From Streptomyces sp. A0642 (lineage in GTDB: Bacteria; Actinomycetota; Actinomycetes; Streptomycetales; Streptomycetaceae), in contig NZ_SSBL01000010.1 of assembly GCF_004795105.1 (NCBI RefSeq), forward strand, positions 1 to 64,000: a DNA stretch of 64,000 nucleotides. Direction: 5' to 3'. The notes below the pieces were generated by a model. The model was not told the DNA's origin and ran no database searches. It was given only the letters and a program-made list of their open reading frames with translations. The translations under genes and the position numbers were made by a program. Below, one piece after another: positions 7,984-17,541 of the stretch (position 1 is the first letter of the stretch; each line of letters begins with the position of its first letter).

Positions 7984-8320
7984 GTGGGGATCGCTGAGCG
8001 GCTGGGGCCGGACGAGTTGAGTTGTTCCAGCGAGTGGTGCCGGAGGCGCCGGCGCGCCCCCGGGGCGGTGGTCGGCGCCGGCACGGCGACCGGGAAGTGC
8101 CGGCCGCAATCGTGTTCGTGGCCACGTCCGGTTACACCTGGCGGCAGCTGCATCGTTCGGCCCTTCCGGAGCGACCGCCCACCGGCGGTTCTCGGAGTGG
8201 TCGAAGGCCCGGGTGCGGGCCAGGCTCCACCACTTGATCCTCGACCAACTCGGGCGCCCACGGCGAGCTGGACTGGCCGCGTTGCGCAATCGACTCGGTG
8301 ACGTTGTCGAAACACCCGAA
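7984..8320 (+). pseudogene. Decayed IS5-family transposase, N-terminal third
   Basis: Three frames must be joined to read it. MGIAERLGPDEL (from 7984) continues as FQRVVPEAPARP, RRRHGDREV and AAIVFVATSGYTWRQL (about 8022-8160). Next comes AHRRFSEWSKARVRARLHHLILDQLG (about 8180-8250, two short runs in one frame), then GELDWPRCAIDSV (about 8262-8300). This order is the N-terminus of Streptomyces IS5-type transposases up to the first catalytic Asp (AIDS). At least three frameshifts occurred, and everything after about 8310 is lost. I saw no terminal inverted repeats. Confidence 0.8.
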
Positions 8321-8877
8321 TACACCCCGCATGCGGGCGCCTCTCCGCCTTACGATGCACCGCATCCGACGCCACGCGCTGATCCACCAGGAAGGGCGGG
8401 ACAGCCCTTTGGCACTCCGCCCGCAGGCGTGCCCGGTCCCCGAGGGAGGACGGTAGGCGCCGGCCGGCGGGGAAGCCGTTTCGGTCCACGCCGGGTGCTC
8501 CCACCCCCGCGCCGGGCGGTCCAGGGACGTCCCGCCTGCGCGGCCCACCCCGTGCCGGTCGGTATCCGCGTCCACCCGATCCACCCGGGCTACGACCGAG
8601 GTGACCGCCCTCTCCGCACCCTGCGCTCATAGGCGGCCGGCCGCTCGGCACGGCGCACCGTCAGGGCGCGCCGGCACGCCGGCCCACCCTCCGGGCATCC
8701 GGGGCCTCCGAGGCGGGAACACCCGCACGCGCGAGGTCCCCGGCATGGCCCGCGCTTAGGCCGCCCGGCGGTCTCCGTGTCTGCCATCGCGCCGAACACG
8801 GAGCACATAAGCATTATTTGCCCGATTTCGGCAATGTCTGCGGTTCACACGTTCTCCCGGATGAATCGAGGAACTCG
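8321..8877. promoter_or_regulatory. Non-coding stretch; protease upstream region with a dyad
   Basis: From 8321 to about 8800 I find no gene I can support: reading frames are open only because of GC bias and resemble nothing. Close to the protease the sequence turns AT-rich, with CATTAT at 8812-8817 as a possible -10. TTGCC-N7-GGCAA (8818-8834) is a possible operator. The ribosome site GAGGA precedes the ATG at 8878. Confidence 0.4.
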
Positions 8878-10239
8878 ATGGCCCACAGAAGCCCCGGAGC
8901 CGCTCACGCCGCCCTGACCCTGGTCACGGCGGCCCTGCTGCTGACAGGAACGCCCGTCGCGGCCGCCGCCGGGCACACGGCTCCGTCCGGCGGCCCCGCC
9001 GCCGGAGCACGGGGTGCCGACGAACCGTCGCCCGCGCTGCTGAAGGCACTGGAGCGGGACCTGCGCCTGACGCCCCAGCAGGCGCGGCGGCGACTGAGCA
9101 ACGAGGCGGACGCCGGTGCGCGCGCCGGGCATCTCCAGCTCGCCCTGGGCAAGACCTTCGCCGGCGCCTGGGTGCGCGGTGACGACTCCGCCCGCCTCAC
9201 GGTGGCCACCACCGACGCCGCCGACGCCCCCGCGATCGAGGCCGCGGGAGCCGATGCCGAGGTCGTGCGGTTCGGCCTCGCCGCGCTGCGTGACGCCGCG
9301 GCGAAGCTGGACCGTGCCGCCACCGGCACCCAGGCCCTCGACACGCCGGTGCGGTACGTCGACGTCCGCAGGAACCGGGTGACCGTCCAGGCGTCCGCGA
9401 GCAGCGCCGCCGAGGCCCTCATCGCCGCGGCCGGGGTGGACCGGGCACTCGTGAACGTCGCGCTCTCCCCGGAGCGGCCCCGCGCCCTGTACGACCTCGT
9501 CGGCGGTGACGCGTTCTACATCGGACAGGGACGCTGCTCCGTCGGATTCTCCGTCACCAAGGGCCAGGAGCAGGGATTCGCCACCGCCGGGCACTGCGGC
9601 CAGGCCGGTGCGACGACCACCGGCTTCAACATGGCCGCCCAGGGCACGTTCCAGGCGTCCACCTTCCCGGGCCAGGACACCGCCTGGGTGAAGACCGGGA
9701 CCGACTGGACCGCGACACCGCAGGTCAGGGGCGCGGGCGGGGAGAACGTCCAGGTGGCGGGTTCCACCCAGGCCATGGTCGGCGCGGCGGTCTGCCGTTC
9801 CGGCTCGACGACCGGCTGGCACTGCGGCGAGATCGAACAGCACGACACCTCCGTCACCTACCCGCAGGGCACCATCAACGGCGTGACCAGGACGACGGTC
9901 TGCGCCGAGCCCGGCGACTCGGGCGGCTCGTTCATCTCGGGGAGCCAGGCGCAGGGCGTCACCTCAGGCGGCTCGGGAGACTGCACCAGCGGCGGCACGA
10001 CGTACTACCAGCCCGTCAATCCGCTCCTGGAGAAGTACGGACTCGTCCTCAAGACCACCGCGCAGGACACCACCACGCCCGGCTCGGAGACGGACCAGGG
10101 CTCCTGGACGCCGGGGCACGTCTACCGGACCGGGGACGAGGTCACGTACGGCGGCGTCACCTACCACTGCGTCCAGACGCACCAGGCCCAGGGTGCGGCG
10201 CGCCCGACCGACGCACCGGCGCTGTGGGAGCGCGCCTGA
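8878..10239 (+). CDS. Secreted streptogrisin-type serine protease with chitin-binding domain
   Basis: 453 aa. It has a signal peptide (about residues 1-35), then an alpha-lytic-protease-type prodomain (about 55-200) needed for folding. The S1 chymotrypsin-like catalytic domain follows: His239 in TAGHCG, Asp267 in GQDTAWV, Ser348 in GDSGGS. Residues about 408-453 (GSWTPGHVYRTGDEV ... ALWERA) form a CBM5/12 chitin-binding module after a Thr-rich linker. This order is that of streptogrisin C. The likely role is extracellular protein breakdown on chitin-rich material such as fungal walls. The start at 8878 follows GAGGA; an in-frame ATG-like start at 8818 would add residues ahead of the signal peptide and is rejected. 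A strong terminator follows. Confidence 0.92.
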   Translation: MAHRSPGAAHAALTLVTAALLLTGTPVAAAAGHTAPSGGPAAGARGADEPSPALLKALERDLRLTPQQARRRLSNEADAGARAGHLQLALGKTFAGAWVRGDDSARLTVATTDAADAPAIEAAGADAEVVRFGLAALRDAAAKLDRAATGTQALDTPVRYVDVRRNRVTVQASASSAAEALIAAAGVDRALVNVALSPERPRALYDLVGGDAFYIGQGRCSVGFSVTKGQEQGFATAGHCGQAGATTTGFNMAAQGTFQASTFPGQDTAWVKTGTDWTATPQVRGAGGENVQVAGSTQAMVGAAVCRSGSTTGWHCGEIEQHDTSVTYPQGTINGVTRTTVCAEPGDSGGSFISGSQAQGVTSGGSGDCTSGGTTYYQPVNPLLEKYGLVLKTTAQDTTTPGSETDQGSWTPGHVYRTGDEVTYGGVTYHCVQTHQAQGAARPTDAPALWERA

Positions 10240-10264
10240 CGGTGCGATGACGGCGCACGACCGC

Positions 10265-10304
10265 GTGGGGCGAGCCCGGGCCAGTCGGCCCGGGCTCGCC
10301 CCAC
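10265..10304. terminator. Strong hairpin terminator after the protease gene
   Basis: Arms 10265-10282 and 10287-10304 pair perfectly over 18 bp around the loop AGTC. It begins 26 bases after the protease stop and has no U-tract. Confidence 0.92.
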
Positions 10305-10403
10305 TCGGTCGCGCACGCCGACCACGGTGGACCCGCGTCACGTACGGCGGGCCGAACAACCTTGGAAACAACCGCTTTCGCGTGACGTTTCTGTTCTGGA
10401 CTC

Positions 10404-10482
10404 TTGACGCCCCTCTCATGACTGCGTAGACATAGCGACCAGGAACTCACGGCGGAGCACGGTATGACTGCGCAGTCATACC
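10404..10482 (+). promoter_or_regulatory. Promoter of the locus A LacI gene with two operator copies
   Basis: TTGACG (10404-10409), a 17-base spacer and TAGACA (10427-10432) form a good housekeeping-type promoter. A near copy of the operator, ATGACTGCG-tAGaCAT (10418-10433), overlaps the -10. A perfect 22-base palindrome with core ATGACTGCGCAGTCAT lies at 10461-10482, just past the expected transcription start. Repressor bound to both sites would block its own promoter. The LacI gene starts at 10537. Confidence 0.75.
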
Positions 10483-10536
10483 AAACAGCGTCCGCATCAT
10501 CGGTTCGCTCATGTACGGGATCACAGGAGGACACCC

Positions 10537-11658
10537 ATGACGCGTGGAACGGGACGGGGGCCGAGCCCTGCCGCGCCTCGTAGCGTAGACGTGGCCCAGT
10601 TGGCCGGGGTCTCGCAGAAGACGGTGTCCCGCGTCTTCAACGATGAGCCGTACGTCTCCGCCGATGTGCGCCGGCGTGTGCTCGCCGCCGCCGAACAGCT
10701 CGGCTACCGACGCAACAACGCCGCCCGGGCGCTGGTTTCGGGGCGTACCCGTTCGATCGGCGTGGTGACGCTCGGCACCGCTCTGTACGGACCCGCCTCG
10801 CTCCTCATGGGGGTGGAGCGGGTCGTCAGGGACCTGGGCTACGCACTCCGCGTGGTGAACACGATGGAAGGCGACCCGTCCGGCATCGCCGGCGCCGTGG
10901 ACTCGCTCCTCGACCAGGGGGTGGACGGGATCGTCATCTCCGAGCCGATCGACGAGGGGGACGGGGAGGGGGAGGGCGCGACCCTCCGCGTCGACGTGCC
11001 GGTGCTGGTCCTCGGTGCGCCGCCGCCCTTCACGGCTCCCACGGTGCTGACCGCGGGAGGCCGCGCCGACCTGATGGCGTGCCGGGCCACGCAACACCTC
11101 CTGGACCTGGGGCATGCGACGGTGCACCACCTGGCCGGCCCGCAGCGGTGGTACGCGGCCCGGGACCGGCTGGAGGGGTGGCAGGCCACCCTGCGTGCGC
11201 AGGGCAGGACCGTCCCCCCGGTGGTCGAGGGCGACTGGTCCGCGGCGTCGGGGTACCGGGCCGGACGCGAACTGGCGGACGACGGCGACCTCACCGCCGT
11301 CTTTGCCGCCAACGACGACATGGCCATCGGCCTGATCCGCGCACTGGCCGAGTCCGGCCGGCGCGTGCCGCAGGACATCAGCGTCGTCGGCTTCGACGAC
11401 ATCCCCGTCGCCGCCTACGTCAGCCCTCCTCTCACCACGGTGCGGCAGCCGTTCGAGTCCGTGGCGCAGGAAGGGCTCAAGCGCCTGGTCCACGCCATCG
11501 AAAGCCCCGAGGCGGAACCATTGCCGTTGAGCGACCCACCGGTCGACCTCGTCATCCGGGCCTCGACCGCGCCACCGCCGGACCCGGAAGACCCCGGCTC
11601 CGCATCGCACTACACCGTCCTCCCCCTCCCGGCGGCAGGCCCGGGCCGCCCCTCCTGA
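10537..11658 (+). CDS. LacI-family repressor of glycan locus A
   Basis: 373 aa. The N-terminal HTH reads VDVAQLAGVSQKTVSRVFN, followed by the hinge helix NNAARALVSGRT, both textbook LacI. The periplasmic-binding-protein-like effector domain runs to about residue 345 (VVGFDDIPVAAYVSPPLTTV), and a Pro-rich tail follows. A GGAGG ribosome site precedes the ATG. It is probably autoregulated through the palindromes upstream and likely controls the importer and GH42 genes downstream. The effector would be a galactoside or other imported sugar; this is inference from neighbours. Confidence 0.92.
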   Translation: MTRGTGRGPSPAAPRSVDVAQLAGVSQKTVSRVFNDEPYVSADVRRRVLAAAEQLGYRRNNAARALVSGRTRSIGVVTLGTALYGPASLLMGVERVVRDLGYALRVVNTMEGDPSGIAGAVDSLLDQGVDGIVISEPIDEGDGEGEGATLRVDVPVLVLGAPPPFTAPTVLTAGGRADLMACRATQHLLDLGHATVHHLAGPQRWYAARDRLEGWQATLRAQGRTVPPVVEGDWSAASGYRAGRELADDGDLTAVFAANDDMAIGLIRALAESGRRVPQDISVVGFDDIPVAAYVSPPLTTVRQPFESVAQEGLKRLVHAIESPEAEPLPLSDPPVDLVIRASTAPPPDPEDPGSASHYTVLPLPAAGPGRPS

Positions 11659-11984
11659 GGGAGGTCGGGTACCCCTCCGCCTGGCGGGTGGCCCGGTCGA
11701 TGCCGTCGGCCTGACCCGCGCGACCTGACGTGCCGGGCTCCACGTCCCGGCACGGCCCCTGAGAACCAGGAGCCGCCCGGCCGCGTTCCGGTACCCCGCC
11801 TGATCCGCACCACCGCGTTCCGACCGCCCTGCCCCCATGGCAGGCGCGCTCCGCGCCGCCGCGGCCGCGCCGCCGCGCCCTCGTGCGTCGGCGTGCGCGC
11901 CCTCGGCCGCGTCCTTCCCTCTCCTCACTCACCCCGCACGCCCTCGCCCGGCGTGCCGTCACTTCGCCTCGGCGGGAGCCAGCC
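11659..11984 (+). promoter_or_regulatory. Leader region of the locus A importer operon
   Basis: This 326-base gap holds no supportable gene. A hairpin with arms GTGCCGGG (11730-11737) and CCCGGCAC (11746-11753) may end the repressor transcript. CCGCGTTCCG occurs twice (11781-11790 and 11813-11822), 32 bases apart, about three helical turns, which would suit a regulator. The ATGACTGCG operator is not repeated here. Confidence 0.4.
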
Positions 11985-13376
11985 ATGCCCAGATCAGTGT
12001 TCACACCCAGCGCCTCCTCTCTGAACCGCCGGTTGTTCCTCACCACGACAGGAGCCCTGTCCCTCGGCGCCGCCCTCACCGCCTGCGGCGGCGGTGGCTC
12101 CCCGGCCTCCTCGGCCTCCGCCGAGCCGGTCGGCCGGGCCGAGATCGACAAGGCGATGAAGACGCCGACGGAGCTGACGTTCTGGACATGGGTGCCGGAC
12201 ATCCGGAAGGAGGTCGCGCTCTTCGAGAAGCGGTACCCGGCCATCAAGGTCAAAGTGGTCAACGCCGGTCAGGGCGTGGCCCACTACACCAAGCTGCGGA
12301 CCGCGCTGAAGGCCGGCAGCGGCGCCCCCGACCTGGTGCAGATGGAGTACCAGGCGATCCCCACCTTCACGATCACGGACAGCCTGCTGGACCTGCGGCC
12401 GTACGGCGCGTCCGCGCTCAAGGACGAGTTCGTCGACTGGACCTGGGCGCAGGTCAGCGGCGCCGGCGGCGAGGTCTGGGCGATCCCCCAGGACAGCGGT
12501 CCGATGGGCATGCTGTACCGCAAGGACATATTCGACGAGCACGGCATCGACGTCCCCGGAACGTGGGAGGAGTTCGCCGCCGCCGCGCGCAAACTCCGCA
12601 AGGCAGCACCGGATGTCCGTCTGACCAACCTCGCGGCCAACGAGGCCGCGGCGTGGCACGGCCTGCTGTGGCAGGCGGGCGCCAAGCCGTACGCCGCCTC
12701 CGGCAAGAGCGATCTCACCATCAGCGTCGACGACGCCGTGTCGCGCAAGCTCGGCGCGTACTGGGGCGGGCTGGCGCAGGAGGGCGTCATCGGCACCGAA
12801 CCGGACTTTACCGACGCCTGGTACGCGGCGCTCAACAGGGGCAAGTACGCCACCTGGATCACCGCGGCCTGGGGACCCGTCTTCCTCTCCGGTTCAGCCA
12901 AGGCCACGGCGGGCAAGTGGCGGGCGGCCCCGTTGCCGCAGTGGGACGTCTCGAAGCCGTCCTCGGGAAACTGGGGCGGCTCGACGACCGCAGTGATCCG
13001 CTCGACCAAGAACCCCATCGCGGCGGCCCTGTTCGCGCAGTTCCTCAACAGCGACCCCGCCAGCGCGAAGATGTTCGCCGAAACCCAGTCCTTCTTCCCC
13101 GCGACCAAGGCGCTGCTCGCCGATCCCGGCTTCACCGGCGATACTCCCTCCTTCTACGGCGGCCAGAAGGTCAACGAGATCTTCGCCGGGGTCAGCACCA
13201 CGGTCGCTTCTTCCTTCCAGTGGCCGCCGTTCCTGGACCAGGCCGCGACCGACTGGACCGAGACGGTCGGCAAGTCCCTCGCCAACCGGAGCGGCACCGA
13301 ACGCGCCCTCGGGACGTGGCAGTCACGGCTCACCACGTACGCCAAGAACCAGGGCTTCACCGTCAAGGGGAGTTGA
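11985..13376 (+). CDS. Sugar-binding lipoprotein of a CUT1 ABC importer (locus A)
   Basis: 463 aa. The N-terminus LNRRLFLTTTGALSLG has a twin-arginine pattern and ends in the lipobox LTAC, giving a lipid-anchored extracellular protein. The body is a family 1 extracellular solute-binding protein (LTFWTWVPDIRKEVALFEKRYP at the start of the mature part; ALFAQFLNS near the C-terminus). It would capture an oligosaccharide for the two permeases directly downstream. The start at 11985 follows GGGAG; the longer open frame upstream is GC-rich non-coding sequence. No ATPase gene is present, as is usual for Streptomyces CUT1 systems sharing MsiK. Confidence 0.92.
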   Translation: MPRSVFTPSASSLNRRLFLTTTGALSLGAALTACGGGGSPASSASAEPVGRAEIDKAMKTPTELTFWTWVPDIRKEVALFEKRYPAIKVKVVNAGQGVAHYTKLRTALKAGSGAPDLVQMEYQAIPTFTITDSLLDLRPYGASALKDEFVDWTWAQVSGAGGEVWAIPQDSGPMGMLYRKDIFDEHGIDVPGTWEEFAAAARKLRKAAPDVRLTNLAANEAAAWHGLLWQAGAKPYAASGKSDLTISVDDAVSRKLGAYWGGLAQEGVIGTEPDFTDAWYAALNRGKYATWITAAWGPVFLSGSAKATAGKWRAAPLPQWDVSKPSSGNWGGSTTAVIRSTKNPIAAALFAQFLNSDPASAKMFAETQSFFPATKALLADPGFTGDTPSFYGGQKVNEIFAGVSTTVASSFQWPPFLDQAATDWTETVGKSLANRSGTERALGTWQSRLTTYAKNQGFTVKGS

Positions 13377-13377
13377 C

Positions 13378-14322
13378 ATGACCCTCACGACGACCACCAC
13401 CACGGTCACGGCCAAGGGCCGGCCGGGCGGTACCCGACACCGGCCGGGGACGGTGAACCGCCGGCGCACGGCCGGGCCGCTGTTCGTCGCACCGTTCATG
13501 GTGCTGTTCCTCCTGCTCTTCCTGGCTCCGCTCGGCTACGCCGCCTACCTGAGCCTCTTCCAGGAACGCCTGGTCGGCGGTACCGCGTTCGTCGGACTCG
13601 ACAACTACGTGAAGGCCCTGGGCGACGCCCAGTTCCTCCACGGCATCGGCCGCGTCGCGCTGTTCTTCGTGATCCAGGTCCCCCTCATGCTGGTGCTGGC
13701 GCTGCTGTTCGCCCTCGCGCTCGACAGCGGGCTGCTGCGGCTGGCGCGCGTCATCCGGCTCGGCATCTTCGTGCCCTACGCCGTACCGAGTGTCGTCGCG
13801 GCCCTGATGTGGGGATATCTGTACGGCCCCGACTTCGGGCCGTTCGCCCAGCTCAGCCAGGAGCTGGGCTGGCCGGTCCCGCGCTTCCTGAGCGACGGCT
13901 GGATGCTCGGCAGTCTGGCGAACATCGTGACCTGGGAGTTCGTCGGCTACAACATGATCATTCTGTACGCCGCCCTGCGCACCATCCCGCCGGAGCTGTA
14001 CGAGGCGGCGGCGATGGACGGCGCCGGCGCCTGGCGGATCGCCTGGTCCGTCAAACTCCCCGCGCTGAGGCCCGCGCTCCAGCTCACCCTGCTCTTCTCG
14101 GTGATCGGCAGCTTCCAGCTGTTCAACGAGCCCAACCTGCTGATGCGGGTCGCCCCTGACGTCATCGACAGCTCCTACACCGCGAACCTCTATGCCTACT
14201 CCCTCGCCTTCACCGGCCAGCAGGTCAACTACGCGGCCACCGTGTCGTTCCTCCTGGGCCTCGTGATCGTGATCGCCTCCTACGCCATCCTGCTCACCGC
14301 GAACCGCAGGCGGACCCCGTGA
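13378..14322 (+). CDS. CUT1 ABC permease, MalF type (locus A)
   Basis: 314 aa with about six membrane segments; the first lies at residues 37-60. The EAA loop that contacts the ATPase is plain: YEAAAMDGAGAWRIAWSVKLP. It starts one base after the binding-protein stop, with AAGGGGAG as ribosome site, so the two are translated together. It forms the channel with the next gene product, and the ATPase is expected to be MsiK encoded elsewhere. The imported sugar is not shown by the sequence, but the GH42 neighbour suggests a beta-galactoside. Confidence 0.93.
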   Translation: MTLTTTTTTVTAKGRPGGTRHRPGTVNRRRTAGPLFVAPFMVLFLLLFLAPLGYAAYLSLFQERLVGGTAFVGLDNYVKALGDAQFLHGIGRVALFFVIQVPLMLVLALLFALALDSGLLRLARVIRLGIFVPYAVPSVVAALMWGYLYGPDFGPFAQLSQELGWPVPRFLSDGWMLGSLANIVTWEFVGYNMIILYAALRTIPPELYEAAAMDGAGAWRIAWSVKLPALRPALQLTLLFSVIGSFQLFNEPNLLMRVAPDVIDSSYTANLYAYSLAFTGQQVNYAATVSFLLGLVIVIASYAILLTANRRRTP

Positions 14323-15293
14323 CCATCTCCCGCGAAACCTTGGCCTCGCGCGACGCGGCGACGTCCTCGTCCCCGACGGTCCCGAGTCCTCCGACGACGA
14401 CGTATACGGTCTCCTCCCCGCGGCCGAGGCGCCGCGGGGGCCGGAAGCGCCGCAGCACCCCGCTCACCATCGCCATGCTGGCCGTCCTGGCGTACTTCCT
14501 GCTTCCTCTCTTCTGGCTGCTGGTCGCCTCCACCAAGAGCAGCCAGGATCTGTTCAACAGTTTCGGCCTGTGGTTCTCCGAGGCCCCGCAGCTGCTGACG
14601 AACATCAAGAACACCTTCGCCCAGGACGGCGGGGTCTTCACCCACTGGCTGCTCAACACCCTGGTGTACGCCCTCGTCAGCTCGCTGGGGGCCGCTCTGA
14701 TCGCGGCCGCCGGCGGGTACGGCTTCGCCAAGTTCCGCTTCCGCGGCGACCGCGCGGCGTTCAACCTGGTCCTCGGCGCAGTCATGGTCCCCGCCACCGC
14801 CCTGGCGATCCCCACCTATCTCCTGTTCGCGGAGATGGGTCTGGTGAACACACCCTGGGCGATCATCCTGCCCTCGCTGGTGAATCCGTTCGGCCTGTAT
14901 CTCATGCGCGTGTACGCCGAGGACGCCATCCCCGACAGCCTCCTGGAGGCCGCCCGCATCGATGGCGCCGGCGAGGCGCGGATCTTCTTCCGGATCGGGC
15001 TCCGACTGCTCGGGCCCGGTCTGGTGACGGTCCTGCTGTTCACCCTCGTGGCGACCTGGAACAACTACTTCCTGCCGCTGATCATGCTCAACGACCCCGG
15101 TCTGTACCCGATCGCGGTCGGCCTGTCCTCCTGGGCGGCCCAGGCCCAGAACGGCGGGGCGGGCGGCGGCGGCGACATGGTCGCCCTGGTCGTGACCGGT
15201 TCCCTGATCTCGGTCCTGCCGCTCGTCGTGGCCTTCCTCCTGCTCCAGCGCTACTGGCAGAGCGGCCTGGCCACCGGTGGCGTCAAGCAGTAG
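14319..15293 (+). CDS. CUT1 ABC permease, MalG type (locus A)
   Basis: 324 aa, starting with GTG at 14319, which overlaps the previous stop by 4 bases (GTGA), indicating translational coupling. A Ser/Thr/Pro-rich cytoplasmic N-terminus of about 45 residues is longer than usual for MalG proteins. Six membrane segments follow, with the EAA loop LEAARIDGAGEARIFFRIGL. It is the partner of the MalF-type permease. It is followed 51 bases later by the GH42 gene with its own GGAGG-like ribosome site, in the same operon. Confidence 0.93.
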   Translation: MTISRETLASRDAATSSSPTVPSPPTTTYTVSSPRPRRRGGRKRRSTPLTIAMLAVLAYFLLPLFWLLVASTKSSQDLFNSFGLWFSEAPQLLTNIKNTFAQDGGVFTHWLLNTLVYALVSSLGAALIAAAGGYGFAKFRFRGDRAAFNLVLGAVMVPATALAIPTYLLFAEMGLVNTPWAIILPSLVNPFGLYLMRVYAEDAIPDSLLEAARIDGAGEARIFFRIGLRLLGPGLVTVLLFTLVATWNNYFLPLIMLNDPGLYPIAVGLSSWAAQAQNGGAGGGGDMVALVVTGSLISVLPLVVAFLLLQRYWQSGLATGGVKQ

Positions 15294-15344
15294 CCACGGG
15301 CTCGCCCACGTCCTGTCAACTCCCCTGTTCCCGGAGGTTCCTTC

Positions 15345-17501
15345 ATGGCGGCTCTGCCTGCCCGCGTCCTATTCGGCGCCGCTTACTACTACGAGTACCA
15401 GCCCTACGAACAACCCGACGAGCGGCTCAAGACCGACCTCGACCTGATGACGGACGCGCATGTCACCGTCATCCGGGTCGGCGAGTCGGTCTGGTCGACC
15501 TGGGAACCGGAGAACGGGCGCTTCGACCTCGACTGGCTCCAGCCGGTGCTGGACGGCGCCCACGAGCGCGGCATCTCCGTGATCCTCGGCACCCCGACGT
15601 ACGCCGTACCGCTGTGGCTGGCCCGGCAGTACCCGGAGATCACGGGCGAACGCCGCAGTGGCGAGCGCATCGGCTGGGGCGCACGGCAGGAGGTGGACTT
15701 CACCCATCCCGCCTTCCGCTTCCACGCCGAACGTGTCATCCGCCGGATCACCGCACGGTACGCGGACCATCCAGCCGTCATCGGTTTCCAGGTCGACAAC
15801 GAGCCGGGGCTGGAACTCCTCCACAACCACGGCGTCTTCCAGCGCTTCACCGACCACCTGCGCGAGAAGTACGGCGACGTGGAGACCCTGAACCGCGAGT
15901 GGGGGCTCGTCTACTGGTCGCACCGCCTCTCGACCTGGGCCGACCTGTGGACGCCGGACGGAAACACACAACCGCAGTACGACGTCGCCTGGCGGGAGTT
16001 CCAGGCCCGCCAGGTCACCGAGTTCATCGGCTGGCAGGCCGGACTGGTCCGTGAGTACGCCCGCACCGAGCAGTTCGTCACCACCTGCATCTCCTACACC
16101 CGTCCCGCGGTCGAGGACGACGAGCTGACCGACCGCCTCGACATCGCCACCGGCAACCCGTACTACGACATGCAGGACGGCCTGCTGCTCCCCGACCCCA
16201 CGCCCGACGACCATGAGCAGATCTGGAAGACCACCGGTGTGTGGGCGCTCCAGCAGACCGCGGACTGGATGTACTCCTCCCGCCAGGAACCCTTCCTGGT
16301 CACCGAGACCAACGCCGGCTCGATCGGGTTCCCCTGGGACAACCGCCCCGCCTACGACGGGCAGTGGCGTCAGGCAGCCTGGGCGCTCGTGGCGCGCGGG
16401 GCCCGCATGATCGAGTACTGGCACTGGCACACGCTGCACTTCGGCGCGGAGACGTACTGGGGCGGCATCCTCCCCCACACCGGGCAGCCCGGCCGTACGT
16501 ACGCCGAACTCGCCCGCCTGGGAGCTGAGTTCGAGAAGGCCGGCGCGCTCGTCGCCGGCCTCGAGCCGGACGCCGACATCACGATGGTGTACTCCACGCC
16601 CAGCAAATGGCTGATGCAGAAGTACCCGCCGCTGTCGACCCCCGACGGCGCACCCGATCCGGCCGCCTACCACCGGATCTTCGACCCGTTCTACCGGGGT
16701 GCGTTCGAGTCGGGACGCCAGGTGCGGATCGTGCACGCCCGGCAGCTGCACGACCCGCGCGGCGAGCGGGAAGGCATGGCGCCGGAGGAGGCCGTGCGCC
16801 GTCACCCCGTCCTGGTCGTCCCGGCGCTGTACATCGCCGACGACGCGACGCTCGACTGGCTGGCGGCCTACGCCCACGCGGGCGGCCATCTGGTCCTCGG
16901 ACCCCGCACCGGCTACGCCGACCACGAGGCCCGCGCCCGGCACGAACGGGCCCCCGGCCGCCTCACCGAGGCCGCGGGCGTCTCGTACGACGAGTTCAGC
17001 AACCTCCGGCGGCCCGTCCCCCTGCGCGCCGCACCCGGCAGTCCGCTGAAGCTGCCGCCCACCGCTACGGCGACCCGCTGGGCCGACGGTCTCGCCGTCG
17101 ACGACGCGGACGTGCTCGCCGCTTACGACCACCCGCACTTCGGCCGCTGGCCCGCGGTCACCACGCGCCGCCACGGCGCGGGCCGCGTGACGTACTCCGG
17201 CACCGTCCCCGGCCGCGACCTCGCCAGGGCTCTGGCCGCCTGGGCGGCCCCCGCCCCCCGCAGCGGATGGCAGGACCTTCCGGCGTCCGTCACCGCGACG
17301 ACCGGCGCCTCCCCCGACGGCCGCCGCGTCCACGTGGTCCACAACTGGGGTTGGGAGCCCGTCCGCGTGCAGGCCCCCGCCGACCTCGTCGACGTGCTGA
17401 AGGGCACGTCCCTCCCCTCCGCCACCGCACTGGACCTCGGCGCCTGGGACGTGCGGGTGCTCGTCTCCGCCGACGCCCGCAGCGCCCCGGACCCCACCTG
17501 A
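15345..17501 (+). CDS. GH42 beta-galactosidase
   Basis: 718 aa, no signal peptide, so intracellular. The N-terminal TIM barrel (about 1-390) carries the acid/base Glu153 in QVDNEPG and the nucleophile Glu321 in VTETNAGS. The trimerisation, glutamine-amidotransferase-like domain follows (about 400-620, HPVLVVPALYIADDATLDWL), then a small beta domain. Length and order match GH42. It would split terminal beta-galactosyl residues from oligosaccharides brought in by the importer encoded just upstream. It is the last intracellular gene of the locus A operon before the secreted BNR protein. Confidence 0.93.
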   Translation: MAALPARVLFGAAYYYEYQPYEQPDERLKTDLDLMTDAHVTVIRVGESVWSTWEPENGRFDLDWLQPVLDGAHERGISVILGTPTYAVPLWLARQYPEITGERRSGERIGWGARQEVDFTHPAFRFHAERVIRRITARYADHPAVIGFQVDNEPGLELLHNHGVFQRFTDHLREKYGDVETLNREWGLVYWSHRLSTWADLWTPDGNTQPQYDVAWREFQARQVTEFIGWQAGLVREYARTEQFVTTCISYTRPAVEDDELTDRLDIATGNPYYDMQDGLLLPDPTPDDHEQIWKTTGVWALQQTADWMYSSRQEPFLVTETNAGSIGFPWDNRPAYDGQWRQAAWALVARGARMIEYWHWHTLHFGAETYWGGILPHTGQPGRTYAELARLGAEFEKAGALVAGLEPDADITMVYSTPSKWLMQKYPPLSTPDGAPDPAAYHRIFDPFYRGAFESGRQVRIVHARQLHDPRGEREGMAPEEAVRRHPVLVVPALYIADDATLDWLAAYAHAGGHLVLGPRTGYADHEARARHERAPGRLTEAAGVSYDEFSNLRRPVPLRAAPGSPLKLPPTATATRWADGLAVDDADVLAAYDHPHFGRWPAVTTRRHGAGRVTYSGTVPGRDLARALAAWAAPAPRSGWQDLPASVTATTGASPDGRRVHVVHNWGWEPVRVQAPADLVDVLKGTSLPSATALDLGAWDVRVLVSADARSAPDPT

Positions 17502-17541
17502 ACCGGCCCGCACCACAGATGCTCACCCCGGAGGAGAGATC

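Noticed and set aside
8590..8814. 74-codon minus-strand frame before the protease
   Set aside because: Low-complexity Arg/Gly/Pro content, no ribosome site, no similarity recognised.
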